The translations under genes were made by a program, and so were the position numbers. From CBDDKZ01 sp965230415 (lineage in GTDB: Bacteria; Bacteroidota; Bacteroidia; Cytophagales; JAAEPT01): a stretch of 64,000 nucleotides of DNA. Under the pieces are notes generated by a model. That model had not been told where the DNA came from. It searched no databases and was given only the letters and a program-made list of their open reading frames with translations. Numbering within the stretch: the stretch's first letter is position 1; each line of letters starts with the position of its first letter. The stretch lies in the NCBI GenBank assembly GCA_965230415.1, contig CBDDKZ010000005.1, forward strand, positions 1,860,001 through 1,924,000, in the 5' to 3' direction. Of the stretch, positions 8,575 through 18,162 are shown in pieces.

Positions 8575-11500
8575 ATGACCAGAAGTAGTTTAACTTTATT
8601 ACTCTCATTACTACAAGTGACATTTGTCACGGTAAATGGAGTTTATGCGCAAGATACTAAAGAAGTGCATATTTATAACAAATTGCTTGCCCGGACTTCT
8701 AAAACAACAGCAGAACAGCCTGCTGTTTCAGTTTTGTCTCAGGGTGACTGGTATGCATTAGATATCTACTCTGATGGTATCTATAAAATTACAGCCTCAG
8801 ACTTACAGAGTTTGGGTATCAACACATCAAAAATTGACCCAAGGAATATCCATTTAGTAGGCAACGGAGGACGCATGTTACCACAACTGAATAGTGATTA
8901 CAGGGAAGTAGATTTGGCTCAAAACGCCATATACGTACATGGAGAAGATGATGGTTCTTTTGATGGTGATGATTATATTTTGTTCTACGGCCATGGCCCT
9001 CATGGCATGGAATATACAAGCGATAGCTTACTTACACATGAATTTAATATATATGCAGAGCACTCCCGTTATTTCTTATCCGTACAAGACGAGCCGGGAA
9101 AACGTATAACACAAAAAGTAGCTGTTTCCGGTGCAGTTATTACCAGAAATAGCGCTAACCAGTATCGCTGGCATGAATCCGATTTGTACAATATTATCGG
9201 TTCCGGAAGAGAGTGGTATGGTGAGAATTTTGACTTTGAAGATGAATATACCTTCCAGTTTTCATTGAAGGGTAGAATTCCGGCTACCGATGTGAAAGTT
9301 ACCTTTAATGGTATGGCACAGAGTGAACTTATCGCTACTTTTTTCAATATAGATGCCGGTCCTGAATCCGCTCAGGTGAGTGTTTCATCTTCCACTGCCC
9401 AAAGATATGGTATCAAAGGTGTCGCCGCGCATAAAGACCTTGTCATTAATGGAGCAGATTACAGCGCAGATAATTTGAGCGTAAGTATTTCTCACCTGAA
9501 TAATGGAAATGGCGGTGCACGCGGATTTATTAACAATATTGGAGTCAATTATACAAGTGAAATAGTACTTGATGGTAATCAAAACAAGCTCTATTTTCTT
9601 CCACATAGTTCTGAGCAGATCAATGAGGTAGAAGTAAATCATAACAACACCAATCTCCGAATTTGGGACGTATCCAATCCGGTAAATGCCATGGAAGTTC
9701 CTTACGAACTAAGAAGCGGTAAAGCCTATTTTACAGATAGCTGTCATGAGGTTAAAGAATACGTGTTATTAGAAGGCAGCTCTTTTGAATCCCCTAATTA
9801 TTTGGGGAAAATTGAAAATCAGAATTTACACGGTATTACAAGCTCTCCCGAGCTGCTTATTATTTACCATAACGATTTCAAAGCTGAGGCAGAACGTCTG
9901 GCGAATTTCAAACGCGATTACCTCGGGATGACAGTAGAAATTGCCGAAATTGGTGAGGTTTATAACGAATTTTCTTCCGGAAGACAAGATATAAGCGCTA
10001 TCCGAGATTTTATTAAAATGTTGTATGAGCGAAATACTGTTTCGCATACGTTAAAAAATGTGCTGCTTTTTGGCGATGCTTCCTACGATTATAAAGACCG
10101 CATTCAAAATAACAGTAATTACATTCCTATTTACGAATCCTATCAATCACTTCACAATATTAATTCCTACTCGTCTGATGATTATTATGCATTTTTAGAG
10201 GATGATGAAGGTACCTGGAAAGAGCTTGGTGGCGTAGTACACGACATGGAGGTTGGTATTGGAAGATTACCATGTAATAATGCTGATGAAGCACGCGTCA
10301 TGGTCGATAAAATAATACACTATTCAAGTGATGAAAGTACTTTTGGTGATTGGAGAAACCAAATCGCTTTTGTCGCAGATGATGGGGATAGTAACAGACA
10401 TATGCAAAATGCAGATGAGTTAACGGAATTGCTGGAAGCTAAAAGTGACTTATTCAATGTGAGAAAGATATACCTGGATGCTTATCCTCAGGTTTCATTA
10501 CCGGGAGGTGAAGAGGCTCCTGAATGTCATCGTGCAGTTAGTGCCGCAGCTGAATCCGGATCACTTATCATTAATTACACCGGACATGGAGGAGAAGTGG
10601 GCTGGACACAGGAACAGATTTTATCAATACCTCAGTTGCAAAGCTGGGAGAACATGGACAATCTTCCATTCTTTATTACGGCTACATGTGAATTCGGGCG
10701 TTACGATGACCCCGAACGACAGTCAGGTGCGGAGTTATTGATGACCAGTGCCATAGGAGGAGCGATAGGTCTGGTAACAACAACAAGACCTGTATACTCT
10801 TCCACTAATCAGGAACTCAATGAAGCCTTTGACCAACATGTCTATAACTCACAAGCAGATTCTAATATGTATACCATTGGTGAAATACATATGAAATCAA
10901 AGAATGATGCTATTATTGGAATTAACAATCGAAACTTTTCTTTATTAGGAGACCCGTCACTAACACTTAATTATCCAGAAAAAAATGTTGTGATTACATC
11001 TGTTACAGATGATGAAGGGAGTAATTTGGATACAGTTGGTGCGCAACAAAGGATTAGAATAGAAGGAGAAGTAAGGTATCACAATGATAAAATAATGTCA
11101 GATTTTAATGGAGTGGTTTTTACTAAAATCTATGATAAAGAAATGGAGCGCGAAACTTTCGGAAACGGAACCCGCCCATTTTCATTCAACACAAGGTCTA
11201 ATATACTTTATAATGGAAGGGCAACGGTTACAAATGGTAAGTTTGTGGTTGAACTGGTTTTACCACGTGATATAATATACAGTTTTGGTCTTGGTAAAGT
11301 TAGTTTGTATGCCTACGATAACGAAGAAACAGATGCAGGCGGAGCTTACCAGGAGCTGGTTATTGGCGGTTCCGCAAAAGTGTCTGAAATTGATAACAGT
11401 CCGCCATTGTTGGAGTTGTTTATGGACGATTACAGTTTTGTTTCAGGGGGGCTTACGAACGATAATACAGTATTTCTGGCCAAATTGTATGATGAAAATG

Positions 11501-12042
11501 GTATAAATACGGCAACAAGCGGCGTGGGACATGAGCTCGTTGTGGTTTTGGATGACGAATCACCTTTGGTAGTAAATGATTATTACGTCACTGAAATTGA
11601 TGATTACACACAGGGTTACATTAGTTTACCGCTCGATGGTCTTGAAGAAGGTCAACACGAAATTGCATTAAAAGCTTGGGACACTTACAATAATTCAACC
11701 ACAGAGCGTATTCAATTCGAAATTAGCGATGGTAGTTTCAGGTTAGCGGCATATCCAAATCCGGTAGTTGATCGGGTAACTTTCGAAGTAGACCATCATC
11801 TCGCTGGTGAATACCTTGAATTATTGATGGAGATATATACCGATAAAGGGGAGCTAGTTACTTCTCGAAACTATGGCTATGAAAACAGTTCGTCAAGAAT
11901 CAAAACATTACAGTGGGATGCCAGAAATGACTATGGTGCGAAAGTACTAAATGGAGTCTATTTGGCTCGGATTTCACTTTACAACAGTAATTTCGAAAAA
12001 ATTAAAACCAAAGTAAGCAGAATAATTGTTATAGATGAATAA
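8575..12042 (+). CDS. porU: PorU, type IX secretion system sortase (paralogue 1)
   Basis: PorU is the surface cysteine protease that cuts off the C-terminal sorting domain of T9SS cargo and attaches A-LPS. I prefer the ATG at 8575 (1155 residues) because it begins directly with a signal peptide ending at VYAQ; a TTG at 8488 in frame would add 29 residues ahead of it. The gingipain-type (C25) active site is seen as TGHGG (His about 671) and TATCEFG (Cys about 705). Late strands are Ig-like, and the end carries a sorting-type domain starting at AAYPNPVVDRVTF. The length is close to that of PorU of Porphyromonas. It is followed 31 bases later by a second PorU and then by porV. Confidence 0.9.
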   Translation: MTRSSLTLLLSLLQVTFVTVNGVYAQDTKEVHIYNKLLARTSKTTAEQPAVSVLSQGDWYALDIYSDGIYKITASDLQSLGINTSKIDPRNIHLVGNGGRMLPQLNSDYREVDLAQNAIYVHGEDDGSFDGDDYILFYGHGPHGMEYTSDSLLTHEFNIYAEHSRYFLSVQDEPGKRITQKVAVSGAVITRNSANQYRWHESDLYNIIGSGREWYGENFDFEDEYTFQFSLKGRIPATDVKVTFNGMAQSELIATFFNIDAGPESAQVSVSSSTAQRYGIKGVAAHKDLVINGADYSADNLSVSISHLNNGNGGARGFINNIGVNYTSEIVLDGNQNKLYFLPHSSEQINEVEVNHNNTNLRIWDVSNPVNAMEVPYELRSGKAYFTDSCHEVKEYVLLEGSSFESPNYLGKIENQNLHGITSSPELLIIYHNDFKAEAERLANFKRDYLGMTVEIAEIGEVYNEFSSGRQDISAIRDFIKMLYERNTVSHTLKNVLLFGDASYDYKDRIQNNSNYIPIYESYQSLHNINSYSSDDYYAFLEDDEGTWKELGGVVHDMEVGIGRLPCNNADEARVMVDKIIHYSSDESTFGDWRNQIAFVADDGDSNRHMQNADELTELLEAKSDLFNVRKIYLDAYPQVSLPGGEEAPECHRAVSAAAESGSLIINYTGHGGEVGWTQEQILSIPQLQSWENMDNLPFFITATCEFGRYDDPERQSGAELLMTSAIGGAIGLVTTTRPVYSSTNQELNEAFDQHVYNSQADSNMYTIGEIHMKSKNDAIIGINNRNFSLLGDPSLTLNYPEKNVVITSVTDDEGSNLDTVGAQQRIRIEGEVRYHNDKIMSDFNGVVFTKIYDKEMERETFGNGTRPFSFNTRSNILYNGRATVTNGKFVVELVLPRDIIYSFGLGKVSLYAYDNEETDAGGAYQELVIGGSAKVSEIDNSPPLLELFMDDYSFVSGGLTNDNTVFLAKLYDENGINTATSGVGHELVVVLDDESPLVVNDYYVTEIDDYTQGYISLPLDGLEEGQHEIALKAWDTYNNSTTERIQFEISDGSFRLAAYPNPVVDRVTFEVDHHLAGEYLELLMEIYTDKGELVTSRNYGYENSSSRIKTLQWDARNDYGAKVLNGVYLARISLYNSNFEKIKTKVSRIIVIDE

Positions 12043-12073
12043 GTAACCAGCAGAAATTTGAAAGGGACATGAA

Positions 12074-15000
12074 ATGAAAGGCAAGAGAACAAGAAGTATT
12101 TTAACTGGTTTATTGTGTTTAGGAATTGTATTTGTTGCAAAAGCGCAGCAAAGTAAGCCGGCTACTGTACAGCCCAGTACTTCCGTTCTCTCGCAGGGAG
12201 AATGGCATAAAATCTGTGTAGAATCGGAAGGCATCTACAAAATTTCTTACCAGGATTTGGAAGAATATGGTTTAGGTGAAGCATCCCTGAGCGTAGATAA
12301 AATTCATGTATATGGCAATGGTGGTGGAATGCTTCCTCAGGGAATTGCCAATAGTCGTACAGCAGACCTCGAAGAAATTGCCATTACAGTGAATGACGAT
12401 GGCGACGGAATTTTTAACAAGGATGATTACCTGCTTTTTTATAGTAATGGCCCACATATAAGTACACTTAAAGTAGACAATACCCCCGCGCATGAGTTTA
12501 ACCTTTACTCCAATGAAGCTTGTTATTTTATCAGTGTAAATGAAACAAATGGCTTAAGAGTTGATAAAAAGAATGAAGTATCAGATGCCGATGAGGTAAT
12601 CAATCATTTTCAGCAACATTATTGGCATGAGTTAGATGAAGTAAGTTATATCGAGAGTGGTCGTGAATGGTATGGTGAACGTATGGAACATGGGCAGTCT
12701 CAATCGTTTCAAATCAACACAAAGGGCTTACTGGGAAATACTGTTAAGGTTAAATCTGCTTTGATGGCACACACAGTTGGTGTACGTGGCATATTCTATA
12801 TTTCTATGGCTGATCAGATTGATTCTGTCGATCTCAGAAATTCCACAGGTGATTCTTACGGTGAAAAAGGAGTTGAATTGGTATCAACAAAGACATTTGA
12901 AGTAGCTAGTGCTAATAACACACAGGAGCTTACTTTTACATTTAATTCTAAAGAAGAAGGTGGTTCAGAAGGTTTTATCAATTATTACGATGTGTATTTT
13001 GACAGAGAGCTATCATTTTATGACGAAGCATTGGTCTTCCATACACCAGCTGATGTAACTTCCTCTACTTGTAAATATGAAATAAAGAATGAAGAGGACA
13101 TTATTGTTTGGGATATCAGTAATCCCCTGCAACCCGTTTATTTGGAAAATTCAAGAACGGGAAATGTGATCAGTTTTAACGATGAAAGTAGTGAAGTCAC
13201 GAAGTACATAGCTTTTGATGCCAGTCATTATCGTACACCAAATTATAAGGGACAGGTTGAGAATCAGAATCTGCATGGCATTAGTAAGGCTCCTGACCTG
13301 TTGATCATATATCATCCTGACTTTAAAGAAGAGGTAGAACGTCTCGCGGATTTTAAACGCGAGTTCAATGAGTATTCTGTAGAAACTGCCAATGTATTTG
13401 AAATATATAATGAGTTTAGCTCAGGTTCTCAGGATATTACGGCTATAAGAGATTTTATCAAGATGATTTATGACAGAGGCAATGATGATCAGGGATTGCA
13501 ATATGTGCTATTATTTGGAGATGCTTCATACGATTATAAAGATCGCATTGAGAATAACACCAATTTCATCCCAATATATGAAGCGAGGCAGTCTTTACAC
13601 AATGTGCGTACTTATTCTTCTGACGATTATTATGCCTTTTTAGAAGATCATGAAGGTGAATGGGTAGAAAATGACGCCGGCAATCACGATATGGAGGTGG
13701 CTGTAGGCAGATTTGTTTGTACAACACTCGAAGAAGCTCATGCCATTGTAAATAAAGTAATTACTTACGCAAGCCATGCAAGTCGCTTTGGTGAATGGAG
13801 AAATAAGATATGTCTCGTCGCTGACGACGACGATACCTCTTTGCACATGGATCAGGCAAATTCATTGGCCAATCTTATTAACTATAATACGCCGAAATTT
13901 ATTACCCATAAAATATTTTTGGATGCTTATCAACAATTTAGCACTTCTTCTGGTGAGATCTGTCCAAGTGTTGTAGAATTAATCAACGAACATATTGATG
14001 ATGGTACATTAATAGTAAACTACACAGGTCATGGCGGTGGTAGCGGCTGGACAAAAGAACAGGTACTATCCATACCACAGATAAAAAACTGGGAGAACCC
14101 TTACAAACTACCATTATTTGTGACTGCGACTTGTGAATTTGGTCGTTACGATCACCCTAAGAAACTTTCTGGTGCCGAATTGCTTCTGATAAAAGAAAAT
14201 GGTGGCGCAATTGGTTTAGTAACTACAACGCGACCAGTATTTGCCAGTTCCAATTTTAATTTAAATCAGGCGCTTTACAATGCTCTATTCGATAAAGTCA
14301 GAGATAACGAGGCAATTACTATTGGTGATTTATTACAAGGTACCAAGAATACTCCATCCAGTATGAACGATGTGTTTAATCGTAATTTTTCATTGCTTGG
14401 TGACCCATCACTAGAGTTGGCTATTCCAAAATATAATGTAGCTATTACCGGGGTCTTTGACGAAGAAGGCAACCCAATAGATACTGCAAATTCGATGCAA
14501 GTAATAAGTATCCAGGGAGAAGTTCGTGATTTTGCAGGTAATAGAATCGAAGATTTTAACGGTTCGGTACACATTAAATTATTTGATAAAGAACAACGTG
14601 TTAGAACATTAGGAAATGAGGGCCATGTATTTCCTTTTTATGCGCAGGAAGAGTTAATCCACAAAGCCTACGTGAGTGCAGATTCTGGTGTGTTTCACAA
14701 TAAATTCACACTACCTGCTGACATGAAATTAACTTTCGGTGACTGTAAATTTAGTTTTTATGCACATGATCAATCCTTAGAAATGGACGCCTCAGGTACA
14801 AATGTAGATTCAGACGAGTTTCAATTGGTAATTGGAGGTACCATAGATCCGTTATTGATAAATAATGATCCACCGGAAATAGGATTATTTATCGATGATG
14901 TTTCTTTTATTGATGGAGATGAAGTAAGCCCTACCCCTGTGTTAATTGCGCAACTAAGAGATGAAAACGGAATTAATGTTTCAAGGTCTGGCATAGGGCA

Positions 15001-15508
15001 TGAAATTCAATTAACGGTAGATGGCGAAGACCCTGAAATAGTGAACGATTATTATGAATTGGTTGAAAATAATTACCAGGACGGTATTATTAATTTACCA
15101 CTGGGAAAGATGGAAGTGGGAATGCATAACCTGGAATTAAAGGCATGGGATACTCATAATAATGGGGCCAGTTCGAGCATCAATTTTTATATTGATGTAC
15201 CAGGGTTAATGTACAGCGCCTACCCTAACCCTTTTAACGACGAAGTCAACTTTTTCGTGGAACAAAGACACCCGGAAGAAGAGTTGTACCTATCAATAGA
15301 CATTTTTGACGCTATGGGTCAGTTGGTTGAAGAGATTACATATGAATCAATGAACGCGCCTCAGTTTATAACAGATCTAAAATGGAATCTAAAAGGAGAA
15401 AATACGAATAAAACCGCACAAAGAACATACTTTTATCGCATTCGCTTGCGTTATGGTAATGGAGAGCTTGAAATATCAAAAATTCACAGGCTTGCTCAAA
15501 TAAATTAA
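12074..15508 (+). CDS. porU: PorU-type C25 sortase (paralogue 2)
   Basis: A 1144-residue paralogue of the gene just upstream. It has a signal peptide (ending VAKAQ), the same VLSQGEWHKI opening, the same TGHGGGSGW (His about 653) and TATCEFGRYD (Cys about 687) active-site segments, a matching LFGDASYDYKDR block and a C-terminal SAYPNPFNDEVNFF sorting-type domain. Both catalytic residues are intact, so it is not visibly a dead copy. The two proteins can be aligned along their whole length but differ at many positions, which indicates an old duplication. The start is preceded by a purine-rich GAAAGGGA. Which paralogue is the housekeeping sortase cannot be told from sequence. Confidence 0.88.
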   Translation: MKGKRTRSILTGLLCLGIVFVAKAQQSKPATVQPSTSVLSQGEWHKICVESEGIYKISYQDLEEYGLGEASLSVDKIHVYGNGGGMLPQGIANSRTADLEEIAITVNDDGDGIFNKDDYLLFYSNGPHISTLKVDNTPAHEFNLYSNEACYFISVNETNGLRVDKKNEVSDADEVINHFQQHYWHELDEVSYIESGREWYGERMEHGQSQSFQINTKGLLGNTVKVKSALMAHTVGVRGIFYISMADQIDSVDLRNSTGDSYGEKGVELVSTKTFEVASANNTQELTFTFNSKEEGGSEGFINYYDVYFDRELSFYDEALVFHTPADVTSSTCKYEIKNEEDIIVWDISNPLQPVYLENSRTGNVISFNDESSEVTKYIAFDASHYRTPNYKGQVENQNLHGISKAPDLLIIYHPDFKEEVERLADFKREFNEYSVETANVFEIYNEFSSGSQDITAIRDFIKMIYDRGNDDQGLQYVLLFGDASYDYKDRIENNTNFIPIYEARQSLHNVRTYSSDDYYAFLEDHEGEWVENDAGNHDMEVAVGRFVCTTLEEAHAIVNKVITYASHASRFGEWRNKICLVADDDDTSLHMDQANSLANLINYNTPKFITHKIFLDAYQQFSTSSGEICPSVVELINEHIDDGTLIVNYTGHGGGSGWTKEQVLSIPQIKNWENPYKLPLFVTATCEFGRYDHPKKLSGAELLLIKENGGAIGLVTTTRPVFASSNFNLNQALYNALFDKVRDNEAITIGDLLQGTKNTPSSMNDVFNRNFSLLGDPSLELAIPKYNVAITGVFDEEGNPIDTANSMQVISIQGEVRDFAGNRIEDFNGSVHIKLFDKEQRVRTLGNEGHVFPFYAQEELIHKAYVSADSGVFHNKFTLPADMKLTFGDCKFSFYAHDQSLEMDASGTNVDSDEFQLVIGGTIDPLLINNDPPEIGLFIDDVSFIDGDEVSPTPVLIAQLRDENGINVSRSGIGHEIQLTVDGEDPEIVNDYYELVENNYQDGIINLPLGKMEVGMHNLELKAWDTHNNGASSSINFYIDVPGLMYSAYPNPFNDEVNFFVEQRHPEEELYLSIDIFDAMGQLVEEITYESMNAPQFITDLKWNLKGENTNKTAQRTYFYRIRLRYGNGELEISKIHRLAQIN

Positions 15509-15549
15509 TATTAAGTTTTATATTTACGTCCTATAACGGAGATAAGATT

Positions 15550-16794
15550 ATGGCTAAACGATTGTTTTTAGCGTTGTTGGTAGTGGTTTCAATGACGGGT
15601 TATACATTCGGACAAATTTCTTCTGAAGAAGACCAGATTGGAAGAGGCGATTACAGAGGAATAATTTCAACAGCAGTACCTTTTTTAACAATAGCACCAG
15701 ATGCTAGAGCAGCAGGTATGGGTGATGTAGGGGTCGCAACAGCCCCAAGTGCAAACTCTTCTTATTGGAATCCTGCGAAGTTACCATTTGTTCAAAGTAA
15801 AGACGGAGAGTTATACGATTTTGGTGGTAGTTTGTCTTATACTCCCTGGTTGAGGAAACTAATCAACGATATGGCTATATCGTATCTAACGGGCTACAAA
15901 AGGTTGAGAAGAGAAGAAGTAGTGTCTTTTTCCATGACCTATTTCGATTTGGGAAGTATGACGTTCAGAGACCTGAATAATAATATCACAGGGTTTCACA
16001 GCCCAAGAGAATTTGCCTTCAATTTGGCTTATGCAAGAATGCTAACGGAAGACTTAAGTGTTTCTTTAGGCGTGAAGTTTATTAGATCTAACCTGGCTGG
16101 AAGTATATCAAATAACTCGGGATTAAATATTAAACCGGGTAATACAGTTGCTGCCGACTTAGCTGTTTATTATAAAAAGGAAGATATAATGGTTGGAGGA
16201 ATGCCTTTCGATTTCGCAGCCGGTGCAAATATTTCGAATGTTGGTGCGAAAATCTCCTATAGTTCGGTGAGTGACCCTGATTTCATTCCGACCAATTTAA
16301 AATTAGGAGTATCGGCAACCACAGAAATTGATCAATACAATAAAGTGTCATTTGCTGTTGATATTAATAAATTGATGGTACCTTCACCGCCAATTTATAC
16401 TGCCGGATCGGATGATGAGAATGATACGATCATTGCAGGGAAAGACCCCAACAGGTCTTTTATCCCAGGAATGTTCGGATCTTTTAGCGATGCGCCAAAT
16501 GGTTTCAAAGAAGAATTACAGGAGATAATGATTGGAGCCGGCGTGGAGTACTGGTATGCGAACGTTTTAGCTGTTAGAGGAGGTTACTATCATGAGCATA
16601 AACTCAAAGGAAATAGAAAGTATGTTACACTGGGACTCGGTGTGAGTTACAATAAGTTTGCCTTTGATTTCGCATATTTAATTGCAGTAACTCAGGGAAA
16701 TCCATTGGCAGATACCTTGCGTTTTTCGCTATTGGTTAACATGCACGGTAAATCGAAGAAAGAGGATTCCATTTCAGAAGACGGACCCCAGTAG
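15550..16794 (+). CDS. porV: PorV (LptO), T9SS outer-membrane shuttle protein
   Basis: This 414-residue protein is a FadL-type 14-strand outer-membrane barrel that takes cargo from the SprA translocon and brings it to PorU. It has a signal peptide (ending TFGQ), the diagnostic FLTIAPDARAAGMGDVG block followed by SSYWNPAKL, and alternating barrel strands to the C-terminus. The direct neighbourhood (porU genes 41 bases upstream) is the usual one in Bacteroidota. A GGAG ribosome site lies 7-10 bases before the ATG. The stop is separated from the M16-family gene by a single base, so translation is probably coupled. Confidence 0.93.
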   Translation: MAKRLFLALLVVVSMTGYTFGQISSEEDQIGRGDYRGIISTAVPFLTIAPDARAAGMGDVGVATAPSANSSYWNPAKLPFVQSKDGELYDFGGSLSYTPWLRKLINDMAISYLTGYKRLRREEVVSFSMTYFDLGSMTFRDLNNNITGFHSPREFAFNLAYARMLTEDLSVSLGVKFIRSNLAGSISNNSGLNIKPGNTVAADLAVYYKKEDIMVGGMPFDFAAGANISNVGAKISYSSVSDPDFIPTNLKLGVSATTEIDQYNKVSFAVDINKLMVPSPPIYTAGSDDENDTIIAGKDPNRSFIPGMFGSFSDAPNGFKEELQEIMIGAGVEYWYANVLAVRGGYYHEHKLKGNRKYVTLGLGVSYNKFAFDFAYLIAVTQGNPLADTLRFSLLVNMHGKSKKEDSISEDGPQ

Positions 16795-16795
16795 T

Positions 16796-18061
16796 ATGGA
16801 TAGAACGATTGCGCCTGATTATCACGCGATAGAAAACATTAATATTCAAAAAGTCGAAGAGAGGTACTTATCAAACAAAGTACCTCTTTTTAGTTTGGTG
16901 AATATGGAGAGCCCGGTGCTGCGGGTTCAATTTATATTTGACGCAGGGAAATGGTGGGAGCATAGACCAGGCGTCTCTTTTTTTATGGCTAATATGTTGC
17001 AAGAAGGTACGGTAAGCTTGTCTAGTGCAGAGATTGCGGCAAAAATATCCCATTATGGTGCTTTCCTGGAAATAATTCCAGGCAATGATAGAATGGTAGT
17101 GACATGGTACCTTTTGGAAAAACATTTGAACCAGGTCATCGAATTGATGCACGACTTATTATTCGAACCGGTATTTCCGGAAGAAGAACTTAAAAAGTTA
17201 CAGCGTCAATCTTTACAGAAATTAAAGATAAATAAAGAAAAGACAAGCTACTTGGCAGAGGCGGAGTTGAAAGAGACTTTCTTTGGTACTTCTTACCCCT
17301 ATGGTTCTACACTCAATGAAGATCAGATAGCAGCGATTAACGTCAATGATTTAAAGAATTTTCACACTAAACAGGTCATGGGCAAACCATTTGAGATCAT
17401 GGTTTCAGGTTGTTTTTCAATTCAACATTTCAAGCTGTTGGATACCTATTTCGGAAAAGTTCAGTTGAGTGGCCTAAATGAAAGTGTAAATCATACGAAA
17501 CAGCGTATGGAGCCTGGTTTGTATCGCGTGAAGAAACCGGAAAGCCTGCAAGCCAGTATTCGCGTGGCAAAGGAATGTATGCGCCCTACAGATGAGGACT
17601 ATATGGCTTTTCTCGTGACCAATGAATTGTTTGGCGGTTATTTTGGATCTCGACTAATGAAAAATATAAGAGAGGATAAGGGATATACCTATGGCATTCG
17701 TTCTTCCATTCGTTTGTTGAAAAATGATGCTTATTGGGTAGTGTCTACCGATGTAAAAGGAGATGTCGCCAACAATACATTGGATGAAATTTCCAGAGAA
17801 CTTGATCAGCTCAAGACGGAACCAATTTCCCTGCGAGAGATTGAAACCGTCAAAAACTATATGCTGGGGGGCTTTTGTGCGGCGACCGCAAATGTCTTTG
17901 ATCAGACAGATAAGTTTAAGTTTCTGCGTTACGCAGGCCTGGATTATAGCTATTACGAGAATTATGTATTAAGTTTAAATGCCGTTGAAGCAGAGGATAT
18001 AAGACGTATCGCTATAAAATACCTTGACTGGGAATCGATGCTTAAGGTAGTTGTGGGATAG
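16796..18061 (+). CDS. M16-family protein lacking the zinc site (non-peptidase homologue)
   Basis: The 421-residue protein has the two-lobed M16 (insulinase/processing-peptidase) layout: an N-terminal half with the FIFDAGKWWEHRPGVSFF segment and a C-terminal half with LVTNELFGGYFGSRLMKNIRE and DKGYTYGIRSS, the latter matching the R/Y substrate-binding region. Where active members have HxxEH followed by a GT dipeptide, this one reads FFMANMLQEGT, so the zinc ligands are gone. Such subunits normally pair with an active partner; none is next to it. There is no signal peptide visible. It begins one base after porV and ends about 100 bases before sucA. Confidence 0.82.
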   Translation: MDRTIAPDYHAIENINIQKVEERYLSNKVPLFSLVNMESPVLRVQFIFDAGKWWEHRPGVSFFMANMLQEGTVSLSSAEIAAKISHYGAFLEIIPGNDRMVVTWYLLEKHLNQVIELMHDLLFEPVFPEEELKKLQRQSLQKLKINKEKTSYLAEAELKETFFGTSYPYGSTLNEDQIAAINVNDLKNFHTKQVMGKPFEIMVSGCFSIQHFKLLDTYFGKVQLSGLNESVNHTKQRMEPGLYRVKKPESLQASIRVAKECMRPTDEDYMAFLVTNELFGGYFGSRLMKNIREDKGYTYGIRSSIRLLKNDAYWVVSTDVKGDVANNTLDEISRELDQLKTEPISLREIETVKNYMLGGFCAATANVFDQTDKFKFLRYAGLDYSYYENYVLSLNAVEAEDIRRIAIKYLDWESMLKVVVG

Positions 18062-18102
18062 TCTTTTTGCCTAGTTGTATATTCGTGTAAGCGTTTATAC
18101 GG

Positions 18103-18134
18103 TTTTAATTACTTATCCACAATTTGTACATTTG
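18103..18134 (+). promoter_or_regulatory. Putative Bacteroidota-type promoter of sucA
   Basis: The box TACATTTG at 18127-18134 matches the TAnnTTTG -7 consensus of the Bacteroidota primary sigma factor. A TTTT at 18103-18106 stands where the -33 TTTG element is expected (20-base spacer), with one mismatch. The predicted start of transcription would be about 20-25 bases before the sucA ATG. Confidence 0.45.
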
Positions 18135-18162
18135 AGTACAAGAAGATGAGCAATCGATAATA

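Noticed and set aside
12074..15508. Second PorU as a pseudogene
   Set aside because: Full length, signal peptide, both catalytic residues and C-terminal domain are intact with no frame damage.
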